Below, one piece after another: positions 44,760 to 54,047 of a stretch of 64,000 bases of DNA. Numbering within the stretch: the stretch's first letter is position 1; each line of letters begins with the position of its first letter. The notes under the pieces were generated by a model. That model worked only from the letters and a program-made list of their open reading frames with translations, was not told the origin of the DNA and made no database searches. Origin of the DNA: Marinobacter zhanjiangensis (GTDB lineage: Bacteria; Pseudomonadota; Gammaproteobacteria; Pseudomonadales; Oleiphilaceae); contig NZ_BMXV01000001.1 of assembly GCF_014651935.1 (NCBI RefSeq), forward strand, positions 434,001-498,000, given 5' to 3'. Position numbers and translations under genes: made by a program.

Positions 44760-45650
44760 TCAGATAACGTACACGAAGACAAACAGCCCGAGCCAGACCA
44801 CGTCCACGAAGTGCCAGTACCAGCTGGCCGCCTCGAACCCGAAATGGTTGTCGCCGGTGAAATGCCCCTTCTGGATGCGGATGAACATCACGATCAGGAT
44901 CAGTGTGCCCAGGATGACGTGGGCGCCGTGGAAGCCGGTCAGCATGAAGAAGGTGCTGCCGTAGATACCGGACTGCAGGGTCAGGTTCAGATCCTGGTAG
45001 GCATGCACATACTCTTCGGCCTGCAGCCCCAGAAACACCAGAGCCAGCACGATGGTAGCCGCCAGCCAGATCTTCACTTTCTTGCGATTGTTTTCCTTCA
45101 GGGCGTGGTGAGCCACGGTCACGGTGAATGACGACGTGACCAGCAGAATGGTATTGACCAGCGGCAGCCCCCAGGCCCCGATAACGCCTTCGGGGGCGGG
45201 ATAAGCTTCCGGATCCGGGTTGTTGATCAGCGGCCAGGTGGCCTGGAAACCTTCCCACAACATGGCACTGGCGCCCTTGTCGCCCTCACCGCCCAGCCAC
45301 GGCACCGCGAACACACGGGCATAGAACAGGGCCCCAAAAAAGGCCGCGAAGAACATCACCTCCGAAAAGATGAACCAAGCCATACCCCAGCGGAAGGAGC
45401 GATCCATCTGATCGCTGTAAAGCCCTGCGCGGCTTTCGCGGATCACCGACCCGAACCAGCCGAACAGCATGTAGACCATCACCAGGCTACCAATGCTGAA
45501 AATGATCCAGGCGCCCTGGGCGGATTCGCCCTGTGACCCGCTGACCATGATGGACGCTACCCCGTAGAGGGTGAGGAGCATCCCGACCGTGGCCACAATG
45601 GGCCACTTGCTCTGTTCAGGTACATAGTACGTCTGCTGGTTGTTCGCCAT
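44760..45650 (-). CDS. coxC: Cytochrome c oxidase subunit III
   Basis: A 296-residue subunit of the aa3-type haem-copper oxidase, with seven membrane helices. WGMAWFIFSEVMFFAAFFGA holds the family glutamate, and the C-terminal part has FMLTGFHGAHVILGTLILIV (the conserved HGxHV) and WHFVDVVWLGLFVFVYVI ending the protein. An insertion around residues 100-135 (DKGASAMLWEGFQATWPLIN) is usual for gammaproteobacterial CoxC. The start is the ATG at 45650 behind TGGAGAAAAGC. The gap to coxA is only about 170 bases and holds no gene; Cox11/CtaG is usually found there. Confidence 0.96.
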   Translation of the reverse strand: MANNQQTYYVPEQSKWPIVATVGMLLTLYGVASIMVSGSQGESAQGAWIIFSIGSLVMVYMLFGWFGSVIRESRAGLYSDQMDRSFRWGMAWFIFSEVMFFAAFFGALFYARVFAVPWLGGEGDKGASAMLWEGFQATWPLINNPDPEAYPAPEGVIGAWGLPLVNTILLVTSSFTVTVAHHALKENNRKKVKIWLAATIVLALVFLGLQAEEYVHAYQDLNLTLQSGIYGSTFFMLTGFHGAHVILGTLILIVMFIRIQKGHFTGDNHFGFEAASWYWHFVDVVWLGLFVFVYVI

Positions 45651-45819
45651 GCTTTTCTCCAGAGGCCTGTCCGGTGGCCTGTCCGTTCTCATTTATTGTT
45701 GTCGTGTCACTCGCTACGGGAAATGGCACCCGGGTTCACTGCGGTCACCCGCCAGCCGGACCCCGGACTGACACCCTGGCCCGGAATCGACCGGGGTATC
45801 TGCCGCCGGAAAACGACCC

Positions 45820-47406
45820 CTATTTTACTTCCGGGGGCGTTTCAAAGGTGTGATAGGGCGCCGGCGATGGCACCGTCCACTCCAGGCCTTCGGCGCCGTC
45901 CCAGGGCTTGGCGGATGCTTTCTCGCCGTTGCCCCGGGCACACTTCACCACGATGAACAGGAACAGTAACTGGGTGGCACCGAACATGAACGCGCCGATA
46001 CTGGACACCATATTGAAGTCCGCGAACTGCAGCGCGTAGTCCGGAATACGGCGGGGCATGCCGGCCAGACCCAGGAAGTGCATCGGGAAGAAGGCCAGGT
46101 TCATGCCCACGAAGGACAACCAGAAGTGGGTCTTGCCCAGGGTCTCGTCATACATGGTGCCGGTCCACTTGGGCAACCAGTAGTAGGCCGCCGCAAAGAT
46201 CCCGAAGATGGCACCCGGTACCAGCACGTAATGGAAGTGGGCCACCACGAAGTAGGTGTCGTGGTACTGGAAATCCGCCGGTGCAATGGCCAGCATCAGC
46301 CCCGAGAAGCCACCGATGGTAAACAGGATGACAAACGCCACCGAGAACAGCATCGGCGTTTCAAAGGTCATGGAGCCGCGGAACATGGTGGCTACCCAGT
46401 TGAACACCTTCACCCCGGTGGGCACGGCAATCAGCATGGTGGCGTACATGAAGAACAATTGCCCGAAGATGGGGATGCCCACGGTGAACATGTGGTGCGC
46501 CCAGACCACGAACGACAGCAGGGCGATGGCGCCCACCGCATACACCATGGAGGCATAGCCGAACAGCGGCTTGCGGGCGAACGCCGGGATGATATGAGAC
46601 ACCACACCGAAGGCCGGCAGGATCATGATATACACCTCGGGGTGACCGAAGAACCAGAACACATGCTGGAACAGCACCGGATCACCGCCACCGGCGGCAT
46701 CAAAGAAGCTGGTGCCGAAGTTGATGTCCATCAGCATCATGGTCACCACACCGGCCAGAACCGGCATTACCGCAATCAGCAGGAAGGCCGTGATCAGCCA
46801 GGTCCAGACAAACATTGGCATCTTCATCAGGGTCATGCCCGGCGCGCGCAGGTTGAGGATGGTGGCGATCACGTTGATGGCCCCCATGATCGAGGAAATC
46901 CCCATGATGTGCACCGCGAAGATGAAGAAGGTAGTGCTCGGCGGCCCGTAGGTAGTCGACAGGGGCGCGTAGAACGTCCAGCCAAAGTTGGGAGCGCCGC
47001 CCTCCATGAACAGGGTGGACACCAGCATCAGGAACGCCGCCGGCAGCAGCCAGAAGCTCCAGTTGTTCATCCGTGGCAGCGCCATATCCGGCGCGCCGAC
47101 CATCAGTGGCAGCATCCAGTTGGCCAGGCCCACAAACGCAGGCATGACCGCGCCGAACACCATGATCAGGCCGTGCATGGTGGTCATCTGGTTAAAGAAT
47201 TCCGGTTGCACGATCTGAAGCCCGGGCTGGAACAGTTCCGCCCGTATGACCATCGCCATGCTGCCCCCGAGGAGGAACATGGTGAAGCTGAATATCAGGT
47301 ACATGGTCCCGATATCTTTATGGTTGGTGGTTAACAGCCACCGGGTTATGCCCTTGGCGGGACCATGATGGTGGTCCTGGGCGTGGGTATCTGCGACCGC
47401 ACTCAT
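45820..47406 (-). CDS. coxA: Cytochrome c oxidase subunit I
   Basis: A 528-residue catalytic subunit with haem a, the haem a3/CuB centre and twelve helices. Visible ligands: the low-spin haem histidine in MTTMHGLIMVFGA, the CuB site with cross-linked Tyr in WFFGHPEVYIMILPAFG, the histidine pair in WAHHMFTVG, and HDTYFVVAHFHYVL with the a3 ligand. The K-channel lysine region GVKVFNWVATMF is present and the Glu in GHPEVY is consistent with an A-type oxidase. Its ATG is 91 bases past the coxB stop with a G+C-rich hairpin between. It reduces oxygen to water while pumping protons. Confidence 0.97.
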   Translation of the reverse strand: MSAVADTHAQDHHHGPAKGITRWLLTTNHKDIGTMYLIFSFTMFLLGGSMAMVIRAELFQPGLQIVQPEFFNQMTTMHGLIMVFGAVMPAFVGLANWMLPLMVGAPDMALPRMNNWSFWLLPAAFLMLVSTLFMEGGAPNFGWTFYAPLSTTYGPPSTTFFIFAVHIMGISSIMGAINVIATILNLRAPGMTLMKMPMFVWTWLITAFLLIAVMPVLAGVVTMMLMDINFGTSFFDAAGGGDPVLFQHVFWFFGHPEVYIMILPAFGVVSHIIPAFARKPLFGYASMVYAVGAIALLSFVVWAHHMFTVGIPIFGQLFFMYATMLIAVPTGVKVFNWVATMFRGSMTFETPMLFSVAFVILFTIGGFSGLMLAIAPADFQYHDTYFVVAHFHYVLVPGAIFGIFAAAYYWLPKWTGTMYDETLGKTHFWLSFVGMNLAFFPMHFLGLAGMPRRIPDYALQFADFNMVSSIGAFMFGATQLLFLFIVVKCARGNGEKASAKPWDGAEGLEWTVPSPAPYHTFETPPEVK

Positions 47407-47465
47407 TTGAAACCCCCGTTGCCGCCTGTTTTCTCGCTGGCGATATCTTGTTATCTGGCGAAGAT

Positions 47466-47484
47466 GGCGGGGCCAGGCCCCGCC
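47466..47484 (-). terminator. G+C-rich hairpin between coxB and coxA
   Basis: GGCGGGGCC at 47466-47474 and GGCCCCGCC at 47476-47484 are exact reverse complements with one base between, so about eight pairs form. It lies in the coxB-coxA gap of the same operon. Without a U tract it probably modulates readthrough or mRNA processing rather than ending transcription. Confidence 0.45.
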
Positions 47485-47497
47485 AATCGGCTATCTG

Positions 47498-48634
47498 TTA
47501 CTGATTCTTGTAGTCGAAAATCTCTTTCGGCGTCACCATTTCTTCGGTGTTGTTGCCCCAGGCATTACGCTCATAGGTAATGACCGCGGCCAGGTCGGCT
47601 TCGCTGAGCTGGCCACCAAAGGCCTGCATCGCCGTACCGCTGACGCCGTTGACCACAATATCCAGATGGGCGTCCATATCTTCAGTCACTACAGATGTGC
47701 CCCGCAAGGACGGGAACGCACCACCGCCGGACCCGTCGTCACCGTGACAGGCGGCGCAGTAGGAGGCATACACGCCCTCGCCCCGCTCAACCAGCTCGTC
47801 GAGGGTCCAGTCCTTCTCGGTGAGCTGGCGCTCCTTCTCGGCTGCCTCGCGCTGGTTCGCCGCCCACTGGTTGTACTCCTCCTCCGGCACCGCTTCCACG
47901 ACCACTGGCATGAAACCGTGGTCCTTGCCGCACAGCTCGGTGCACTGGCCACGATAGGTGCCGGGCTCGTCCACCTGGAACCAGACCTTGTTGATAAAAC
48001 CGGGGATCGCATCCTTCTTGATGCTGAAAGCAGGAACCCACCAGGAGTGAATGACATCATTGGCGGTAATCAGCAGGCGCACCCGCTTGCCCACGGGCAC
48101 TACCATAGGGTTATCCACATCCAGAAGGTAGTTCTCGTTCTTGTTCATCCGGTTGTTGATTTCGTCACGTGACGTGGCGAGGTTGGAAAAATACCCGAAC
48201 TCGTTATCCTCGTTGCCTTGCATATCGAGGTATTCGTACTGCCAGCGCCACTGATAACCGGTGACCTTGATCTCGACCTCTGCTTCCTCGGAATCGTACA
48301 TGTCGACCAGAGTCGCGGTGGCGGGAATGGCCATGATGACCAGGATGGCAAAGGGTATGATAGTCCAGAGAATTTCCACGACAGTGTTCTCGTGGAAGTT
48401 GGCCGGCTTGTGACCTTTCGATTTCCGGTGGGCAAAAATGGACCAGAACATGACCCCGAAGACCACGACGCCGATGGCGACGCATATCCACAGGATGGTC
48501 ATGTGCAGACCATAGACCTGGTTACTCGTTTCGGTGACCCCCGGGGACATGTTCAGGGTCCACTCGGCCAGAGCCGGAGCGGACAATAAAAGTCCCGCAA
48601 CAAGGGCACCTGCCCGTTTTACGTGCACGTGCAT
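47498..48634 (-). CDS. coxB: Cytochrome c oxidase subunit II fused to cytochrome c (caa3-type)
   Basis: A 378-residue subunit made of a signal peptide (LVAGLLLSAPALA), two membrane helices, a CuA cupredoxin domain and a C-terminal cytochrome c domain. CuA ligands are in VIHSWWVPAF and GQCTELCGKDHGFMPV. The haem c motif CAACH lies at about residue 300 and an axial-methionine candidate in SGTAMQAFGG. The fusion makes this a caa3-like oxidase, which can take electrons through its own haem c. I chose the ATG at 48634, behind GTGGAGACGCGGT, rather than a GTG 14 codons upstream, because it gives a standard signal peptide. First gene of coxB-coxA-coxC. Confidence 0.96.
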   Translation of the reverse strand: MHVHVKRAGALVAGLLLSAPALAEWTLNMSPGVTETSNQVYGLHMTILWICVAIGVVVFGVMFWSIFAHRKSKGHKPANFHENTVVEILWTIIPFAILVIMAIPATATLVDMYDSEEAEVEIKVTGYQWRWQYEYLDMQGNEDNEFGYFSNLATSRDEINNRMNKNENYLLDVDNPMVVPVGKRVRLLITANDVIHSWWVPAFSIKKDAIPGFINKVWFQVDEPGTYRGQCTELCGKDHGFMPVVVEAVPEEEYNQWAANQREAAEKERQLTEKDWTLDELVERGEGVYASYCAACHGDDGSGGGAFPSLRGTSVVTEDMDAHLDIVVNGVSGTAMQAFGGQLSEADLAAVITYERNAWGNNTEEMVTPKEIFDYKNQ

Positions 48635-48966
48635 ACCGCGTCTCCACAGAATGTTGTTCTTGTTCATGACAGACACACTTCGAGCGCTCGTCTCTCCCGT
48701 GACGGCTGCCTGTCATGATGTCTGGCGGATCTGCGTGACACTTCCAGCTGTCGGTTGGAAGTTCGCCCCCCGGAATATATTGGAACCTGTCGCGCTCGCA
48801 CACGCAACAGGGCAATCGTCGGGAAGTCTGTTCACGGATAACCAGAACGCAGTATAGACAGATAGTTAGGTCACACTCAAAACCTTGGGCACATTTTGAA
48901 AAATTTTATGGAAATAAGCTTATTCTTTTTTGACCTATATCATGGCAACCGACGACGGAATCCGGA
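48635..48966. other. Divergent promoter region of the cox operon and MATE gene
   Basis: 332 bases with no gene. It holds a perfect 12-base palindrome AATAAGCTTATT at 48913-48924. On the plus strand, TTGAAA near 48895 with CTTATT 17 bases later is a possible promoter for the MATE gene. I could not place the cox promoter with confidence. Confidence 0.5.
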
Positions 48967-50292
48967 ATGTACAGACTGACCCGCTCGGATCGTCATCTCT
49001 GGCGACTGGCCTGGCCCCTCATGCTCACCAACCTGACCGTACCGCTTCTGGGGCTGGTGGATACGGCAGTACTGGGCCACCTGGAAAGCCCGCAGTATCT
49101 GGGCGCGGTCGCCGTGGGCGCCAACCTGTTCAGCATCCTTTACTGGACCTTCGGCTTCATGCGCATGGGCACCACCGGACTTGCCGCCCAGGCGTTCGGG
49201 CGCCGGGATACCACCGGCCAGACCGCCCTGCTGCTGCGCTCGTTGTTACTGGCGTGCGCCATTGCGCTGATACTGATTGCGCTGCAGACGCCCCTGATTG
49301 CCACTGGCCTGGCGCTGATGAATCCCGGCCCGGAGGTATCGGAACTGGCCGCCGAATATGCCGCCATCCGCATCTGGAGCGCCCCGGCCGTGCTGTGCCA
49401 GTACACCCTGGTGGGCTGGCTGATTGGCTGCCAGCTTCCCCGCGGGCCAATGATCATGCTGATCGTGGCCAACGGCGTGAACATTGTTCTGGATGTGCTT
49501 TTCGTCACCGTTCTGGGCTGGAACAGCCGGGGCGTCGCCATGGCCACGGTCACCGCCGAATACGGTGCTACCGCCCTGGGCCTGTGGCTGGTCTGGCAGC
49601 GCCTGCCGGACCATCGCGCCACCCTGCGGGAACTGCTCGGTCAGTGGCCGGATTATCTGGCACTGATCCGGGTGAACCGCTACCTGCTGGTGCGAACCAT
49701 CGCGCTGTTGCTGGTGCTGGCTTTCTTCACCGCCCAGGGCGCCAGACAGGGCGAGGTCATCCTGGCGGCCAACGCCGTGTTGCTGACCTTTCTTCTGGTG
49801 ATTTCCAATGGCCTGGATGGCTTTGCCAACGCCGCCGAGGCGCTGGTGGGGCAGGCGGTGGGCCGCCGCTCCCACCGGCGTTTTATGGTAGCCTGCCGCA
49901 CCGCCGCCCGCTGGTCGCTGATCGGTTCGGTGTTGTTCACCGTTCTGTTCATCGCGGGCGGTTACTGGCTGATCGGCCTGCTCACCAGCATCGAGGAAGT
50001 GCGCGCCACGGCCCGCCAGTATCTGCCATGGCTATGGCTGCTGCCGATGACCGCGGTATGGGGCTACCTGTTCGATGGTATCTTCATCGGCGCCACGCGT
50101 ACGCGGGACATGCAGAACACCATGCTGTTCTCCGCACTGGCGGTGTTCCTGCCCGCCTGGTGGCTGACCACGTCATGGGGTAACCATGGCCTGTGGTTTG
50201 CCCTGATCATGCTGATGCTGGCCAGAGCCGGCACCATGGCGACGGTGTTCATGGTGCGAACCGGAAACAGGTCATGGTTCCGCCATGAGTGA
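48967..50292 (+). CDS. MATE-family efflux transporter (DinF-like)
   Basis: A 441-residue multidrug and toxic compound extrusion protein with twelve helices in two halves. WPLMLTNLTVPLLGLVDTAV with the conserved Asp, GTTGLAAQAFGRRDTTGQTA and, in the second half, SNGLDGFANAAEALVGQAVG are typical of the DinF branch, which exchanges substrate against Na+ or H+. The ATG at 48967 follows CGGAATCCGGA. Its stop overlaps an upstream reading of the next gene. Substrates cannot be derived from the sequence. Confidence 0.92.
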   Translation: MYRLTRSDRHLWRLAWPLMLTNLTVPLLGLVDTAVLGHLESPQYLGAVAVGANLFSILYWTFGFMRMGTTGLAAQAFGRRDTTGQTALLLRSLLLACAIALILIALQTPLIATGLALMNPGPEVSELAAEYAAIRIWSAPAVLCQYTLVGWLIGCQLPRGPMIMLIVANGVNIVLDVLFVTVLGWNSRGVAMATVTAEYGATALGLWLVWQRLPDHRATLRELLGQWPDYLALIRVNRYLLVRTIALLLVLAFFTAQGARQGEVILAANAVLLTFLLVISNGLDGFANAAEALVGQAVGRRSHRRFMVACRTAARWSLIGSVLFTVLFIAGGYWLIGLLTSIEEVRATARQYLPWLWLLPMTAVWGYLFDGIFIGATRTRDMQNTMLFSALAVFLPAWWLTTSWGNHGLWFALIMLMLARAGTMATVFMVRTGNRSWFRHE

Positions 50293-50396
50293 GGGCCAAT
50301 CCCTCCGGCATCGGAAAAAATCTCAACTACACTCCAACAAAGGGCGCCCGGAGCGGGATTCCCTGCAATGATGAAGCAAACCCGGCATTGTCTGAC

Positions 50397-51038
50397 ATGA
50401 CTCCAGAGGCAGTATTGAACATCATCGATCAGGCCCGTCGGCAGGAAGCCCGATCTGGCGAATTCCTCCGTCAGATGCGAGCGAAGGCATCACGGTTGCC
50501 CGCCAGCGTGACCGTCGAGGGCTACCAGCCGGCCATGTGCCTGTTCCAGTTCGCCATCGAGTACATCGAAATGGCTCCCCGCCTGATTGACTGTATCGAT
50601 GATTGCGCCCGCAAGTCCGGCAAGCGCGGGCTGTTCGATCCGTTCATCCAGACCGCCATCTGCTACTTTACCCAGCCGTCCATCATGCTGATCCGGTACG
50701 ACGGCCTCGACGGCCTGCTGATCAAGGCTTACCTGTGCCACCGGCTGATGGAGGAAATGTACGAGAACAACCTGTCCACCCGTCGCAGCCAGGTGGTGGA
50801 TGTGGAGGTCACCCAGGCCAACCTGCTGGCCCACCAGCTGATCGGCGAACCCTTTGCCAATGAGCTGGACGAATCCATCAACCTGACCACGCTGAACCTG
50901 GCGGGCTCGCCCGAATACTATGAACTGAATCTGGATCCGTTCGTAGAGGAGTTGCAGAAAGCGGCCAGGATGTGGATGAAGGAATACTGGGAAAACCTGC
51001 TGACGCGGAATCACATCCGGTTTACCCTGATGCCCTGA
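50397..51038 (+). CDS. Hypothetical protein, 213 aa
   Basis: I do not recognise this family. The product is soluble and mostly helical, with no signal peptide: TPEAVLNIIDQARRQEARSG, CLFQFAIEYIEMAPRLIDCI, RLMEEMYENNLSTRRSQ and EELQKAARMWMKEYWENLLT. Three cysteines in the middle (CIDDCARKSG and ICYF) could be structural. The start is doubtful: the frame opens at a GTG (50289) overlapping the MATE stop, but the helical domain begins after the ATG at 50397, which itself has no good ribosome site. It ends 25 bases before the cupredoxin-like gene, so it may be the first member of that operon. Confidence 0.65.
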   Translation: MTPEAVLNIIDQARRQEARSGEFLRQMRAKASRLPASVTVEGYQPAMCLFQFAIEYIEMAPRLIDCIDDCARKSGKRGLFDPFIQTAICYFTQPSIMLIRYDGLDGLLIKAYLCHRLMEEMYENNLSTRRSQVVDVEVTQANLLAHQLIGEPFANELDESINLTTLNLAGSPEYYELNLDPFVEELQKAARMWMKEYWENLLTRNHIRFTLMP

Positions 51039-51063
51039 CCGACCAACCGAGCGATTGGCGCTA

Positions 51064-51708
51064 ATGATGTTCAGACTGGCTCTGATAGTGTGTATTACCG
51101 TGGCTCCCTTGCTGGCTGCTGCCGGGACTGTCTCGTTTCGGGTGACCGGCGCCGACAGCGGCATGCCGCTGGCCAATGCCGTCATTGTGCTGCCCCGGTC
51201 AGCGGACAGTGCCACAGCCGACGCCAGCATGATTCAGGAGAATCGTCAGTTCGTTCCCCACGTACTGGTGGTGCCGCGCGGCACCGCGGTCAACTTCCCC
51301 AACCGGGACAATACCCAGCACCACGTTTACTCGTTCTCGCCCGCCAGGACCTTCGAAATTGAACTGTATGCCGGTGTTCCCGAAGCACCGGTCCGCTTTG
51401 ACACCACCGGCGTGGTGGAGCTGGGCTGCAATATCCATGACCGGATGCAGGGATTCATCCTGGTGACCGACCAGCAGCATGGTGTCAGCAATGAAACCGG
51501 CGAACTGACCCTCGACTGGCCCGACGACCAGCCGCTTCCCCGGCAGGTCCGCGCATGGCATCCGCGGCTGGCTGACAACACCAATCTGGTGGAGGTTGCC
51601 GTCAACGGGGCCAGCGGCGAAGCGATACCCCTTGCGCTGGACGTTCGCCCCGCGCCGGAAACGGACTCTTCCCTCGACCGCCTGCAGCAACGTTTCCGGG
51701 ACCTGTAA
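51064..51708 (+). CDS. Exported cupredoxin-like protein (MauL/methylamine-utilisation type)
   Basis: A 214-residue periplasmic protein with a signal peptide (LALIVCITVAPLLAAAG). A cupredoxin-like beta-barrel follows. FVPHVLVVPRGTAVNFPNRD, NTQHHVYSFSP and VVELGCNIHDRMQGFILVTD contain the likely copper ligands (His in QHHVYSF, Cys in LGCNIHD, and His in NIHD, with Met in DRM). This arrangement is annotated as a methylamine-utilisation-like protein in many genomes, without any mau genes here. It is followed two bases later by the GGDEF-EAL gene, so the two are co-expressed. Electron transfer or copper/redox sensing in the periplasm is a reasonable inference. Confidence 0.82.
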   Translation: MMFRLALIVCITVAPLLAAAGTVSFRVTGADSGMPLANAVIVLPRSADSATADASMIQENRQFVPHVLVVPRGTAVNFPNRDNTQHHVYSFSPARTFEIELYAGVPEAPVRFDTTGVVELGCNIHDRMQGFILVTDQQHGVSNETGELTLDWPDDQPLPRQVRAWHPRLADNTNLVEVAVNGASGEAIPLALDVRPAPETDSSLDRLQQRFRDL

Positions 51709-51710
51709 CC

Positions 51711-54047
51711 GTGAGTCTGGACGGACTCGGGTTTCGTGGCCGCCTGCTGGTCGCGATGCTGTCCCTGGTGGCAGCCACCGCCCTGGCTCTGGGCCTTTCT
51801 TTCATGGTGTACCTGCTGGAAGACGAGGAACAGCGAGCCGCCGACAGCCTTGATGTGGCGGCACGGGTAACCACCGAAATCATTGCCGGACGCAGCGAAC
51901 TGCTCACCGGCAACCTGCAGGTACTGGTGGACGATTTCGGCTTCCGTTCGGCCATTGCCAGCGACAACCAGGCCACCATGGCAAGCGCCCTGGACAATCA
52001 CGCCGGTCGCGCCGGGGCCGATATTGCCATTGTACTGGACAGCGAAGGCACCGCCCTGGCCAGCATCGGCACACAGGAAGCTGACATACAGCGGTTTTTG
52101 CCGGAATTACTGGCGCGGGCGAATGACCAGGGCCAGGCAGACCAGATCCTCAGTACCGGCAACCGGGCCCTGCAGATGTTTGTCGTGCCGGTACGGGGAG
52201 CAGGCCTGCGGGCCTGGCTGGTAGCGGGTTTCGCCCTGGACGACGACTTTGCGCGGCGGCTCGCCGGGTTGACCGGCACCGAGGTGGTCTTCCGCGACCG
52301 TACCGGCGCTTCGGTGCTGGCGTCGAGCCGGCCGCCAGACAGCATGGGCCAGCTGCCGCCCCCGGGGAATAACGGTCAGATGGAGGAGACCAACAGCTTC
52401 TTCTCGCGGACCCTGCAGCTGGGTTCCGCTCAGCCTTCACCGGTACAGGCGGTACTGCTCATCGACCGGGAGCAGGCGCTGGCCAACTACTATGACCGCG
52501 CCGCCGACCTGGCACTCATCCTGCTAGTGGCGGTGGTCCTGTCCGGCATGGTGGTGCTGTTGACGGCCCGGGCCCTGGGGCGCCCGGTACTGGATCTGGC
52601 CCGCTTCGCCACCGCCATTGGCGATGGCCGAAACGCCCCCGAACCACCACCGCCCAGAACCCGCGAACTGCGCACCCTCCAGAACGCCCTGACCACCATG
52701 CAAAAGCGGGTGGGGGAACGGGAGGAGCGCATCCGGTTCAATGCCTTCCACGACGAACTCACGGGCCTGGCCAACCGCAAGGCCCTGAACGAGACGCTGG
52801 AAAACGCACTGGCGAACCAGCAGCCCCTGTTACTGGCCGGTATTACCCTGACCCGGTTCCGGGCCCTCAATGACACCCTCGGCTTCGAATTCGGTGACCA
52901 GGTGCTGGTGCTGGCCGCCGAGCGGCTGCGAGCCTGCCTGCCCGATAAGACCCGGCTTTTGACCCGCTCCGGCGGCAACGAATTCGTGGTCCTGACCGAC
53001 CCGGATCAGGGCCCGCTGGCAACCCTGCTGACCAGGCTCAGGGATCAGTTGCAGGCCAGCACCACCATTGGTGAAACGCCCATCAACCTGCACGTTGCCG
53101 TGGCCGGGCTCGAGTTGCCCCGGGATGCCACCACCCCGGACGAGATCCGCCGGCGACTGCGCCTGACCCTGAAACGGGCGGAAGACAGCCCGCAACAGGT
53201 GGCTGCCTATGAGTCAGGCGGCGACGAGTCGCACCTGCGGGAGCTGACCCTGACCCAGGATCTGCGGCACGCGATTGCCAACGACGGCCTCAACCTGGTC
53301 TACCAGCCCAAAATTGCCATGGACAGCGCCCGCATGGTCCAGGTGGAAGCCCTGGCACGCTGGCACCACCCGGAACTGGGGTTTGTCTCGCCGGAGGAAT
53401 TTATCCTGCTGGCGGAACAGACCGGCCAGATCCGCAACCTGACCCGCTTCATCCTGACCCGTATCGCCCGCGACCTTGCGGTCATGCATCAGGAAGGGCT
53501 GATGATCGGTGCGGCGATCAACCTGTCTGCCCTGGACCTGAGTAATACCCGTCTGCCCGATGATATCCGCCAGGCCTTCGGCGGGCAGGGCATCGACGTC
53601 CACTGGCTGACCTTCGAGGTCACGGAAAGCGCGATCATGACGGATACCGAGTCCGCCCGGCACACCCTTGATCAGCTCAGGGCCATGGGTGCCAGCCTGT
53701 CAGTGGACGATTTCGGCACCGGTTACTCGTCACTGTCCCAGCTGCGCCAGCTGCCGGTGCAGGAACTGAAGATCGACAAGTCCTTCGTGCTGCGCCTGAA
53801 CCAGGAGCCCCAGGACCAACTGATCGTGCGTTCCACCATCGACATGGCCCACGGGCTGGGCCTGACGGTGGTGGCGGAAGGCATCGAGAACCTGGACAGC
53901 TGGCGCCTGTTACAGGGCTGGGGCTGCGACAAGGGGCAGGGCTTCTACATGGCGCGGCCCATGCCACCCGCGGACCTGCCCGGCTGGGCTGGTGACTTCC
54001 GCGAACAGGCCGCCACATTGCGTCCGATGACCGGAGATATTTCATGA
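51711..54047 (+). CDS. Membrane GGDEF-EAL protein, degenerate GGDEF with intact EAL
   Basis: A 778-residue signalling protein. A first helix (residues about 12-36) and a second (about 263-290) enclose a 220-residue periplasmic sensor domain. A HAMP-like segment and a GGDEF domain follow (about 345-500), whose signature reads RSGGNEF, so cyclase activity is doubtful and no RxxD site is clear. The EAL domain (about 515-770) has EALARWHHPELG, INLSALDL, FEVTESAIM, DDFGTGYSSLSQLRQ and KIDKSFV. These are all catalytic residues of c-di-GMP phosphodiesterases. Start is a GTG at 51711, two bases past the upstream stop. Its sensor may read the state of the co-encoded cupredoxin or globin. Confidence 0.9.
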   Translation: MSLDGLGFRGRLLVAMLSLVAATALALGLSFMVYLLEDEEQRAADSLDVAARVTTEIIAGRSELLTGNLQVLVDDFGFRSAIASDNQATMASALDNHAGRAGADIAIVLDSEGTALASIGTQEADIQRFLPELLARANDQGQADQILSTGNRALQMFVVPVRGAGLRAWLVAGFALDDDFARRLAGLTGTEVVFRDRTGASVLASSRPPDSMGQLPPPGNNGQMEETNSFFSRTLQLGSAQPSPVQAVLLIDREQALANYYDRAADLALILLVAVVLSGMVVLLTARALGRPVLDLARFATAIGDGRNAPEPPPPRTRELRTLQNALTTMQKRVGEREERIRFNAFHDELTGLANRKALNETLENALANQQPLLLAGITLTRFRALNDTLGFEFGDQVLVLAAERLRACLPDKTRLLTRSGGNEFVVLTDPDQGPLATLLTRLRDQLQASTTIGETPINLHVAVAGLELPRDATTPDEIRRRLRLTLKRAEDSPQQVAAYESGGDESHLRELTLTQDLRHAIANDGLNLVYQPKIAMDSARMVQVEALARWHHPELGFVSPEEFILLAEQTGQIRNLTRFILTRIARDLAVMHQEGLMIGAAINLSALDLSNTRLPDDIRQAFGGQGIDVHWLTFEVTESAIMTDTESARHTLDQLRAMGASLSVDDFGTGYSSLSQLRQLPVQELKIDKSFVLRLNQEPQDQLIVRSTIDMAHGLGLTVVAEGIENLDSWRLLQGWGCDKGQGFYMARPMPPADLPGWAGDFREQAATLRPMTGDIS

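Noticed and set aside
45651..45819. Decayed Cox11/CtaG gene between coxA and coxC
   Set aside because: Reading the interval in the minus-strand frames gives only short stretches with no copper-binding CFCF-like motif, so there is no support for a remnant.
46078..47334. 418-codon open frame opposite coxA
   Set aside because: His/Gln/Arg-rich antisense shadow; coxA has every catalytic ligand in place.
51064..51708. Methylamine utilisation (mau) cluster
   Set aside because: The protein is only of the type named after MauL; no methylamine dehydrogenase or other mau gene is present.
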